This document shows, piece by piece, positions 33,480 through 41,351 of a DNA stretch of 57,977 bases. A program made the translations under genes and the position numbers. The stretch covers positions 1-57,977 of the forward strand of contig JACPPG010000054.1 of assembly GCA_016191115.1 (NCBI GenBank), in the 5' to 3' direction. This stretch comes from Planctomycetia bacterium. Lineage in GTDB: Bacteria; Planctomycetota; Planctomycetia; Pirellulales; JACPPG01. Positions within the stretch are counted from its first letter, which is position 1, and each line of letters begins with the position of its first letter. The notes beneath the pieces are model-generated. The model had not been told where the DNA came from. It made no database searches and saw only the letters and a program-made list of their open reading frames with translations.

Positions 33480-35687
33480 TCATTCTTGTTCGGACTGTTG
33501 CTGCAACTGCCGCGCTTTCTCGAGATTGGCCTGGGCATCGGCGGCGTCCGGGTCGGCCTCTAGCGCGCGGTTGAACATCTCGATCGCCTGGTCAAGATCT
33601 CCCTGGCGGGCCAGCACCGTGCCCAGCGAATTAAGCGCATAGGCGTACTCGGGCTTCAGGCGGATGGCCTCGCGATACGCTTCGGCGGCCGCCTCCAGCT
33701 TTTCTTGAGCCAACAGAGTGTTTCCCAAGACCCAGTGCGTTTCTGGATTATTTGCCTCGTATTTCAGGGCCGCGTGCAAGTGTTCGATGGCCGCGTCCAG
33801 GCTCCCCTGCTTGATCAAGATGAGCGCCAATTGGTGATGCGCTGCGGGGAAGTTGGGTGCCCGTTCCAAGGATTTCTCGACATAGTGTCGCGCCTCGCCA
33901 ATCCTGTCCATGGCCGCGAGCGACCACCCCATGCCGAAGAGAACTTCGGCGTCGTTAGGATTTCCAGCCATCGCGGCGGTGAAGTGGTCATAGGCGGCGT
34001 GGGCGTCCTTCTCGATCATCGCCACCGACCCCAGGCCCTTTCGCGCCTCCCACAGCTCCGGGTCGATTCGCACGGTCTCACGAAAGTGTTCGGCCGCCTC
34101 CGCCAGTTGGCCCTCTTCAAAGCCATACCGTTCTCCCATTTTGAGCAAGATGTGACCGAGGTTGTTCTGCACCGTCGGCTTGGTCGGATCGATCTCGCAA
34201 GCCCGACGCGCCAGCGGCAGCGACTCCTTGTGACGTCCGTGGGTGGCCAGGTATGCGGAAAGATTGGAGTAAGCCGTCCATCCGCCGGGATTCTTGGCGA
34301 TTATGTCGTTGTACAACGTTTCCAGGTCGTGATAGATGAAAGTCTGTCGAAACGTCAGCGCCGCGAGGATGCCCAATACGCCCGCCACCACATACACGAG
34401 CGCCGCCGGCTCTCCCAAGCGTCTCGCAGCAAGTGCGACGCCGGCGGCCCCCAGCGCGATCAATCCCAAGCTGGCATGATACTGAAAGTGGTCAGCGACG
34501 AACGAGTAGCGAAAGGGATAGACGTCGAAAAACCCCAACGCCGGCACCAGCACGCCAACGAAGACGAGCACCGCGGCCAGCGGACCTCGCCCGATCCGCT
34601 TCCGCAAAAGCCATAGCGCGACAAGCGCCGCCACCGCGGCCGCGGGAAACATCCACTGCCACCACACGTGCGGGTCGAGCTTCCACCGCGGATAGAAAAA
34701 GATGAGCGGGTGCGGACAAACGAGCTTGCTGGCATAGAACCACACCGCGCGGCCGGCGATCAACAGGCGGTCATACCGCGTGAAGTCCCATTCCGGACCA
34801 CGGGCGTTAACGTGATTTACCTCCATCCATACGGTTTGCTTTGCCAGCCATGCGCCCAGCACGAAAAACGGCACGAGTGGCGCGATCGCCGCCAGCCAGC
34901 GCTGCGCCGTGATAGTCCATTTGGCGTCGGGCTGCGCGCTCCCCCGCTTCCACCAATAGACCACGAGCACCACAGCCGGCATGCTCGCCACGACCGTCTT
35001 GCTGAACAGGGCTGCCGCGAACACCGCCAGCGAAAGCACGTACCACGGCCAACGCTTTGAGAATGCCGCGGCAAGCACCTCCCACGGACCGGCCGGCGCC
35101 TGTCGGCGGCCACGGCCGATGTTGCTAGGAACTTTTTCGTCGTCGAGCGGGAAAAAACGAAGGTACGCCAAGAACGACGAGAGCACGAGCGCACCGGACA
35201 ATACGTTCTTCCGCTCGGTGACCCAGGCCACGCTTTCCACGTGTACTGGGTGTACGGCAAAGATGGCCCCGGCCAGCCACGCGCCGGGTATTCCCCATCG
35301 CAAGAAGAGTCTCCACACCAAGACCGCGCTTGTGGCGTGCAAGAAAAGGTTCACCAGGTGGTAGCCCAGTGGCGCATAACCCCACAGGTGATACTCGATC
35401 CAATAGGTCGTGTGGACTAGCGGGTAGTATTGGGGCAAGGACTGCGGGTTGAACCAGATGTGCCAAAGCCCCTCGGCCGACGTGAGCGTCGGGTTCTTCA
35501 GGACGTATTGCTCGTCATCCCAGATGAATTGATCCCGCACCACGGGCAGGTAGGCCACGAGCGCCATCGCGACCAACAGCGCGCCAGCCAAAGCCGGCCG
35601 CGCAGCCACGTCGCGATATAGCGCGGCCAGCATCGCGGATAGGCTGACCGGAACCTGCGCTTCGGTGATTCCTTGCTCCGACTTCAT
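33480..35687 (-). CDS. TMTC-like GT-C membrane glycosyltransferase with C-terminal TPRs (paralogue 3)
   Basis: At 735 residues this is the longest copy. The loop motif is FIWDDEQYV (Asp57, Asp58), and the second signature is HPVHVESVAWVTERKNVLSG, close to the TMTC form. A hydrophilic insert (about residues 180-215) contains a Pro/Arg-rich loop absent from the others. The C-terminal third has about eight TPRs, one with the insert MGERYGFEEGQLAEA. ATG 35687 (MKSEQGI) is preferred; the frame from 35765 would overlap the end of paralogue 4. The gap to paralogue 4 is 19 bases, with GGGAAA upstream. Same inferred role: surface-facing protein or glycan O-glycosylation, with TPRs as acceptor-recognition arms. 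Confidence 0.78.
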   Translation of the reverse strand: MKSEQGITEAQVPVSLSAMLAALYRDVAARPALAGALLVAMALVAYLPVVRDQFIWDDEQYVLKNPTLTSAEGLWHIWFNPQSLPQYYPLVHTTYWIEYHLWGYAPLGYHLVNLFLHATSAVLVWRLFLRWGIPGAWLAGAIFAVHPVHVESVAWVTERKNVLSGALVLSSFLAYLRFFPLDDEKVPSNIGRGRRQAPAGPWEVLAAAFSKRWPWYVLSLAVFAAALFSKTVVASMPAVVLVVYWWKRGSAQPDAKWTITAQRWLAAIAPLVPFFVLGAWLAKQTVWMEVNHVNARGPEWDFTRYDRLLIAGRAVWFYASKLVCPHPLIFFYPRWKLDPHVWWQWMFPAAAVAALVALWLLRKRIGRGPLAAVLVFVGVLVPALGFFDVYPFRYSFVADHFQYHASLGLIALGAAGVALAARRLGEPAALVYVVAGVLGILAALTFRQTFIYHDLETLYNDIIAKNPGGWTAYSNLSAYLATHGRHKESLPLARRACEIDPTKPTVQNNLGHILLKMGERYGFEEGQLAEAAEHFRETVRIDPELWEARKGLGSVAMIEKDAHAAYDHFTAAMAGNPNDAEVLFGMGWSLAAMDRIGEARHYVEKSLERAPNFPAAHHQLALILIKQGSLDAAIEHLHAALKYEANNPETHWVLGNTLLAQEKLEAAAEAYREAIRLKPEYAYALNSLGTVLARQGDLDQAIEMFNRALEADPDAADAQANLEKARQLQQQSEQE

Positions 35688-35706
35688 CACAGTATTTCCC
35701 GTGCGG

Positions 35707-37659
35707 CTAACTTCCCCGCGATTGACGTTTGACCGCGCGCGCCTTGTGCAGTTGAACCTTCGCATCGGAATCGTCAGGCTGCAAGCGAATCACTTGTTCG
35801 AGGTGCTCGATCGCCCGATCGACTTCTCCCTGCCCCAGCAGCACCACCGCCAGGTTGTAGCGCGCCTCGGCGTTGTCGGGCTGGATCTCAAGCGCGCGGG
35901 CAAAGTGCTCGATTCCCTCCTGCGTCTGGTGGTTCCCGATCAGCGCGACCGCCAGACTGCTGTGCATCTCGGCGTCATCCGGTCGCAGCCGCACGGCTTC
36001 GTTTAAGTGGCCGATCGCTTCGTCGAGCTGCCCAGGACGAAAACGGTCGCCTTGCCCCATCTGAAACAGCAGGGTCCCGATATTGGCTTGAGCCTCGGCG
36101 AAATCGGGGCGCAGCCGCACGGCCTCGCGGAGGTAGGCGATCGCTTGTTCCAATTGGCCCGGCCGAAGTCGGTCCGGGTTGTCTTGCCTGGATAGAAGCA
36201 CACCCATATTGGACTGGGCGCGGGCCTCCGCCGGATTGAGGCGCACCGCCTCGCGACCCAGATCGAGCGCCTCGGCGAGCCGCCCCTGCGATTGAAGGTG
36301 CACGCTCAAGTTCAAGTGCGCGATCCACGAAGAAGGGTTCTCGTCAATGGCATGGCGAAAGAGCGTCTCGACGTCGCGATAGAAGCCAGCCTGGCGGGCC
36401 GTAAGCGCGGCAAGCGTGACGAGCACGCCGCCGGCGACTGCGACGCCGATGTTGCGACCGTCGCGCCCCAGCCTTGCTGCCACAGTGGCGGCCGCCGCGG
36501 CCGCGAGCGCCAGAAGCGCCAGGCAAGCATGATACTGAAAGTGGTCGGCCACGAACGAGAACCGCATCGGATAGATGTCGAAGAATCCCAAGGCCGGCGC
36601 CAAAACGCCCGCGAAAATCAACACGGCCGCCAACGGCCCCCGACCAACACGCTCTCGCAGCAGCCACAGGGCGACCACGATTCCCAGGGATGCCACTGGG
36701 AAGACATACTGCCACCACTCATGCGCGTCGATCTCCCACCGCGGGTAGAAAAAGATGAGCGGATGCGGCCACGCCAGTTTTCCGGCGTAGAACCACAGCG
36801 CCCGGCCGGCCACCAGCACCCGGTCGACGAAGCTCAGCTCCCATTCCGCGCCGCTTGCGCCCACCTGGTGTCTTTCGATCCACACGGTCACCAGCCCAAG
36901 CCCAGCGCCCAGCACGAAAAACGGCACGAGGGGGCCAAGGTCGCGCCACGCGATCCGCCCACGCTTCCACCAGACAACAACCAGTATCACGGCCGGGACG
37001 CTGACCACAACCGTCTTGGCCAACAGACCCGCCACGTACAGCGCGAGCGCCAATCGATAGTAACGCCACCGCGCGCGATCGTCGCCGACGGCCGGATCCT
37101 CCTCGGGCGTAGCGAAGCGGAAATACGCCAATAACGACGCAAGCGCCAGCACGCCCGCGAGCACATTTTTCCGCTCGGTGGCCCAAGCCACGCTCTCGAC
37201 GCACACCGGGTGCACGGCGAACAAGGCCGCCGCCAACCACGCGCCAGGCGCCTTCAGACGCACTAGTAGCCGCCACACCAAGACAGCAGCCGCGCCGTGC
37301 AGCAGCACGTTCACCAGGTGGTAGCCCACCGGATCGGCGCCCCACAAGCGATGCTCCACCCAGAACGTCGTATGGACGAGCGGATAGTACTGAGGCAGCG
37401 ACCGCGGGACGCACCAGATGCGCCACAGGCCATCAAGGGAGCGAAGGTTGGCGTTGTTAACGATGTAGTCATCGTCGTCCCACACGAAGGCGTTCCGGAG
37501 CACCGGTGCATAGGCCAGGAACGTTACCGCGACCAGCACGGCTCCGGCCAGCACGGCTGTCGTTCGGTCGGCGCCACCGGGCCGTGCCACTGGCTTGCCG
37601 CCACGGCCCGCCCGTCCGTCGGCCGGCTGTCGTGCTCGCGATTCCGCTTTGGAAACCAT
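35707..37659 (-). CDS. TMTC-like GT-C membrane glycosyltransferase with C-terminal TPRs (paralogue 4)
   Basis: This 650-residue copy is the first gene of the three-gene minus-strand run. The loop motif is FVWDDDDYIV (Asp61-Asp64), with signature HPVCVESVAWATERKNVLAG. Membrane helices continue to about residue 430, then about six TPRs. Two TPR junctions carry related inserts (RLRPGQLEQAI and RFRPGQLDEAI), which suggests recent internal duplication. The start at ATG 37659 (MVSKAESRARQ) removes a 61-residue Arg/Cys-rich extension of the open frame that looks non-coding; the start is not certain. The region upstream (37660-38043) contains the divergent start of an acyltransferase gene. Confidence 0.78.
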   Translation of the reverse strand: MVSKAESRARQPADGRAGRGGKPVARPGGADRTTAVLAGAVLVAVTFLAYAPVLRNAFVWDDDDYIVNNANLRSLDGLWRIWCVPRSLPQYYPLVHTTFWVEHRLWGADPVGYHLVNVLLHGAAAVLVWRLLVRLKAPGAWLAAALFAVHPVCVESVAWATERKNVLAGVLALASLLAYFRFATPEEDPAVGDDRARWRYYRLALALYVAGLLAKTVVVSVPAVILVVVWWKRGRIAWRDLGPLVPFFVLGAGLGLVTVWIERHQVGASGAEWELSFVDRVLVAGRALWFYAGKLAWPHPLIFFYPRWEIDAHEWWQYVFPVASLGIVVALWLLRERVGRGPLAAVLIFAGVLAPALGFFDIYPMRFSFVADHFQYHACLALLALAAAAAATVAARLGRDGRNIGVAVAGGVLVTLAALTARQAGFYRDVETLFRHAIDENPSSWIAHLNLSVHLQSQGRLAEALDLGREAVRLNPAEARAQSNMGVLLSRQDNPDRLRPGQLEQAIAYLREAVRLRPDFAEAQANIGTLLFQMGQGDRFRPGQLDEAIGHLNEAVRLRPDDAEMHSSLAVALIGNHQTQEGIEHFARALEIQPDNAEARYNLAVVLLGQGEVDRAIEHLEQVIRLQPDDSDAKVQLHKARAVKRQSRGS

Positions 37660-38043
37660 GGAAACCGTGGCCCGGTGGAAGTCGGTCAGAGGGTCAGAAA
37701 GGGAATCCTGGCGGCAGGTTCGCCTGGCAGGGCGGCAGCGTCTTCGGAAGCAAGCCGTTGCCATCCCCGCGGCTTGCGTTGGACAAGTGCCGAACAACGA
37801 GGCGAGCGCCCGATGTATAGGGTCGACAGAATCCCAAATCATTGAGCCTAATCGTCCACCGCCGACCGCTCAAGCGAATGGTCGGCGCGGCAGCACTTTG
37901 GCTGCACATGTTGCTTTCTACCCGAGCCTGTCAGCGGAAATTGCGTTCGGTGCCCACCAGCGGCCATCCCGACATCGGTACAATAAAGGGAAACTTCTTC
38001 GCCCCCGAGTGATGCAACGGAAAACCGGGCAGGCCGAGCTGCG

Positions 38044-39414
38044 ATGGACGATAAGCTCTCAGTCACAAGCTCGCTAAATGCGGCGTCCGGGACCGCTGCC
38101 GATTGCTTGTTTCCGTTGCGGTTTACACCGTTTGAACTCTACTTCCTCTGCGAGGACCGGCCCGACTTTGCGGGGCTGATCCCCATCGAACTCGAGGCGC
38201 GTGGGCGGCTGGATCGCGCGGCCCTGGAACGGGCCTACGCGCTAACGCACATCCGGCATCCGTTGCTCTCGGCGCGCATCGAACCTGACCGCAAAGGATG
38301 GCCGTTTTGGGTGACCGGCAAGCCAGAACCGATTCGCTATGACGACAGCGTGCACGATCGATCGCGCGCCGGTTCGGCGCCTGGCGTCCAGGTACACGTC
38401 CGCACGAAGGGGGACTGGATCCAGTTTCTGTTTGTATTCCATCACGTGGCCGTCGACGGCCTGGGCGCTTTCCAGTTCATCGGAGATTTGTTCGTGGCTT
38501 ACGCGCATGCCTGCACCGGCAGCGGCGAGCCGCCTCCTTGGCGACGGCTGGAGCCCGAGCGCCTGCGGGATCGCGACGGGCACCAGCTTTTCAACCGCAA
38601 GGTGAGACCGGTCGACCTTTTGCGGATGGCAAAGGTCCATCTGCCGCTAAGCCTCCGTCAAGCTGCCCTGGTGAGCGAGGAAAAGGGACGGCAATCCGGC
38701 GATCAAACCGTGGCGGGCTTGCCGACCGATTTCCTGGTTCAACATCTGACCGAGGAAGAGACGACCGCCCTATCGCGCGTCGCCGCCAAACAGTCGGCCA
38801 GGCTCAACGATCTGTTGGTCCGCGATTACTTCTTGATGCTGGCCGACTGGAACCGGGGAACTTCGCAGGCGCGCCGGCCGCTGCGGATTCTCATTCCGAC
38901 CAATATGAGGCGTCGAGAGGATTTGCTCATGCCGGCAGCGAACGTCTTCAGCTACGCCTTTCTCACCCGCCGCGCCGCGGATTGCAAGGATCGAGAGCGC
39001 TTGCTCGCATGGACCCGTGATGAGATGGCCGCCATGAAGCGCGACAATCGAGGATTGTACTACGAAGCTGCCTTGCGACTGATCTGCCTCTGGCCGGCGT
39101 TCTTGCGGTGGTCATTGAACCGCAAATGGGCGTTCGCCACGGCGGTGTTCACGAATCTGGGGACAGGCTTTGACCGGGTTCCGCTTCCCACGCGCGAGGG
39201 TCGCAAGACCGCCGGGGACCTGTTCTTTGAAATCGGCGCCGGGGCCGGCCCGATTCGCCCTGACACGCGCATTTCATTCGCTGCCCACATTTATGCCGGC
39301 CGACTCGCGATCGGCGCCCGCTGCGATCCGCAGTCGTTGACTCCCTCGCAGCACCAGGCACTGCTCGACGCCTATATCGACCAGTTGAAGATGACGACCG
39401 CCTGCGGGACGTGA
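38044..39414 (+). CDS. Condensation-domain/CAT-superfamily acyltransferase
   Basis: The 456-residue protein carries the HHxxxDG motif of the CoA-dependent acyltransferase/NRPS condensation superfamily: FHHVAVDGLGA (His133, His134, Asp138, Gly139). The N-terminal half has the typical LTPFE-like opening (FTPFELYFLCED) and the IRHPLLSARIE block, and the C-terminal half contains RPLRILIPTNMRRRED. Length and order of motifs suit stand-alone acyltransferases of the PapA/WS-DGAT/condensation kind. No NRPS, PKS or carrier-protein gene is in the window, so transfer of an acyl chain onto a lipid, glycan or alcohol is more likely than peptide-bond formation. A possible -10 (TACAAT, 37979-37984) lies about 60 bases upstream. 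Confidence 0.78.
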   Translation: MDDKLSVTSSLNAASGTAADCLFPLRFTPFELYFLCEDRPDFAGLIPIELEARGRLDRAALERAYALTHIRHPLLSARIEPDRKGWPFWVTGKPEPIRYDDSVHDRSRAGSAPGVQVHVRTKGDWIQFLFVFHHVAVDGLGAFQFIGDLFVAYAHACTGSGEPPPWRRLEPERLRDRDGHQLFNRKVRPVDLLRMAKVHLPLSLRQAALVSEEKGRQSGDQTVAGLPTDFLVQHLTEEETTALSRVAAKQSARLNDLLVRDYFLMLADWNRGTSQARRPLRILIPTNMRRREDLLMPAANVFSYAFLTRRAADCKDRERLLAWTRDEMAAMKRDNRGLYYEAALRLICLWPAFLRWSLNRKWAFATAVFTNLGTGFDRVPLPTREGRKTAGDLFFEIGAGAGPIRPDTRISFAAHIYAGRLAIGARCDPQSLTPSQHQALLDAYIDQLKMTTACGT

Positions 39415-39524
39415 AATAGGCGCTCAAGTGCTGGGGCCAACGTGCGGAGGATGACGGCGCAGGCACGCTCGTCGCATTTCGCGGCCTGCGAGCCGTGAGC
39501 AGCTTTGCTGCGAGCTTGGCGAGG

Positions 39525-39553
39525 GGGAAGAATGCCAGGATGGCATTCTTCCC
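39525..39553. terminator. Perfect hairpin between convergent genes
   Basis: GGGAAGAATGCC and GGCATTCTTCCC form a perfect 12-pair stem with a five-base loop. It sits between the convergent acyltransferase (stop 39414) and DUF1501 gene (stop 39567). No long T-run follows on either strand, but the position suits a shared two-way terminator. Confidence 0.65.
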
Positions 39554-39566
39554 AAGGCTGCTAGCC

Positions 39567-40949
39567 TCAGCCAAATAGCTCGACGAGCGGTCGGCCTTCG
39601 GAAATGCGGTGCGGCCGCCCTTCGCGATCGTGGACCAGATTCTCCGGCGAGATGCCGAGCGCATGGTACGTCGTGGCAATGACGTCTTCCGGAGAGACAG
39701 GATTACTCTTGGGATACGCCGCGTGCGCGTCGCTGGACCCGTAAACCTGCCCGCCACGGATGCCGCCGCCAGCCAGGACAACCGATTGGCAAAGTCCCCA
39801 ATGATCTCGGCCGGCCGCCTTGTTGATTTTCGGCGTGCGGCCAAACTCCCCCAGCATCACGACCAAGGTCTCGTCCAACAGTCCTCGCGCTGACAAGTCT
39901 TGCAGCAGAGCCGAGTAAGCGAGATCCAACGGAGGCAAGCAGTATTTCTCCTTGAGCATGGCGTAGCCCGATATGCCGCCGAGCGAACCGGTGCCGCCGT
40001 GGTTGTCCCACACGTTGGCCACGTTGCCGTCCGGACAAATGTAGTACCAGACGACCGTCACCAGACGAACGCCGGACTCGATCAGTCGGCGCGCCAGCAG
40101 AAAGCTCTCGCCGTATTCGTTGCGGCCGTATCGGTCGCGCATCGACTCGCTCTCGCGCTCGAGGTCGAACGCGCCGCGCGCTTCCGGCGCCATCAACATG
40201 CGAAACGCTTGTTCACGAAACTGCGCCAGACCCTGCGGGCCATTAAGCCCGCCTTGCCGCTGCGCCAACCGATCGTTCCCTTCCAAGAGCTTGAGTAACC
40301 CCAAGCGGGCTTGAAGCCGGCCGTCGTCCAGGCCGTCGAGCATTTCCAGGCTGTGCGGCGGAGGCGCGTTCACTTCCCCAGGCGCTTTGAGCTCCATGGG
40401 GTCGTGCTGCGCCCCCAAGAACCCCGCGTACGTGCCTGAATAAATGACGCCGTCGTGACCGATGGGCCGCGGGATCGTGACGCTGGCCGGCATCACTTGC
40501 GGTGGGCTGAAGTGCGAAACGACCGCCCCCATGTTGGGAAAATCGTTTCGGTTGCGCATGTTGCGCGGCACGGCCAGCGTGTTGTTGATCTTGCCCGTCA
40601 GCGTGTGATACACGCCCACTTCGTGCGTGTTGCTCGGATGCGTATAGGAACGGATGATGGCCGTTTTGTCCGTATGGCGGGCAACGCTGGGCATCTGGTC
40701 ACAAATCTGGATCCCCGGAACGACCGTATCGATGGGCTTGAATTCGCTGCGGATGCCGTCCGGGGCGTCCGGTTTCATGTCCCACATATCCTGCTGGGGC
40801 GGCCCACCCCATAGATAGAGCAGGATGCAGTTCTTGGCCTTAGGGGGCGCAAGCGTCGCCAGCGACTCGGCACGCAGGAGGCGGGGCAATGCCAGCATTC
40901 CCAAGCCGGCTTGGCCCAAGCGGATCATCGAGTCGCGACGGTTCAGCAT
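39567..40949 (-). CDS. DUF1501 family exported protein
   Basis: This 460-residue protein is a typical planctomycete DUF1501 member, an alkaline-phosphatase/sulfatase-like fold of unknown function. The signal has an RR pair (LNRRDSMIRLGQAGLGMLAL). Characteristic stretches are NCILLYLWGGPPQQDMWDMK, GIQICDQMPSVARHTDK, IIRSYTHPSNTHEVG, the WDNHGG segment, and GEFGRTPKINKAAGRDHW near the C-terminus. These genes usually follow a DUF1549/DUF1553 partner; here no partner is adjacent, so this one is solitary. A role in the periplasm or in degradation of complex carbon is often assumed but unproven. The 255 bases from its start to R3-1 hold no recognised gene. Confidence 0.9.
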   Translation of the reverse strand: MLNRRDSMIRLGQAGLGMLALPRLLRAESLATLAPPKAKNCILLYLWGGPPQQDMWDMKPDAPDGIRSEFKPIDTVVPGIQICDQMPSVARHTDKTAIIRSYTHPSNTHEVGVYHTLTGKINNTLAVPRNMRNRNDFPNMGAVVSHFSPPQVMPASVTIPRPIGHDGVIYSGTYAGFLGAQHDPMELKAPGEVNAPPPHSLEMLDGLDDGRLQARLGLLKLLEGNDRLAQRQGGLNGPQGLAQFREQAFRMLMAPEARGAFDLERESESMRDRYGRNEYGESFLLARRLIESGVRLVTVVWYYICPDGNVANVWDNHGGTGSLGGISGYAMLKEKYCLPPLDLAYSALLQDLSARGLLDETLVVMLGEFGRTPKINKAAGRDHWGLCQSVVLAGGGIRGGQVYGSSDAHAAYPKSNPVSPEDVIATTYHALGISPENLVHDREGRPHRISEGRPLVELFG

Positions 40950-41204
40950 CGGGACGCTCTATGCGCTCGCGAGCGTGGAAAGCATAAGTGGCCAGCCACT
41001 TTACCGCAGCCAGCAATATACCGGCTCGAACCGGCGGAAGTCACGCACTTTCCGTCCCGGTATCGAGGAAGCGAGCTGTAACGCAACGGTTGCCCCCCTG
41101 CTAGCCGGGTGAAAAGCGCGGCGAACCCGCCCCTAGGACCCGATAACAAGTCCAGGTGGGTCCTTCACTCAAACTTGCTGTGTCGCACAGGGTTCATCCC
41201 GCTA

Positions 41205-41306
41205 AGGATGGACCGAAAAATAACTTCCTGATTCTCTGCCCCCTCACCCTGCCCTCTCCCGCAAGGGGCGAGGGTATTGAGGAGAAGTTATTTTTCGGTC
41301 GATCCT
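41205..41306 (+). repeat. R3 palindromic repeat, copy 1
   Basis: Begins AGGATGGACCGAAAAATAAC and ends with the near reverse complement GTTATTTTTCGGTCGATCCT. The centre CCCTCTCCCGCAAGGGGCGA is a GC-rich hairpin loop. The whole unit can fold into one long stem. Copies 2 and 3 lie at 45359 and 45852 in the same orientation. It lies 45 bases before the DUF900 gene. No coding capacity and no clear target duplication. Confidence 0.8.
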
Positions 41307-41351
41307 AACGCCAGGACGCTATGCCTGCTATCAGGTAGGGAGACCTGAATC

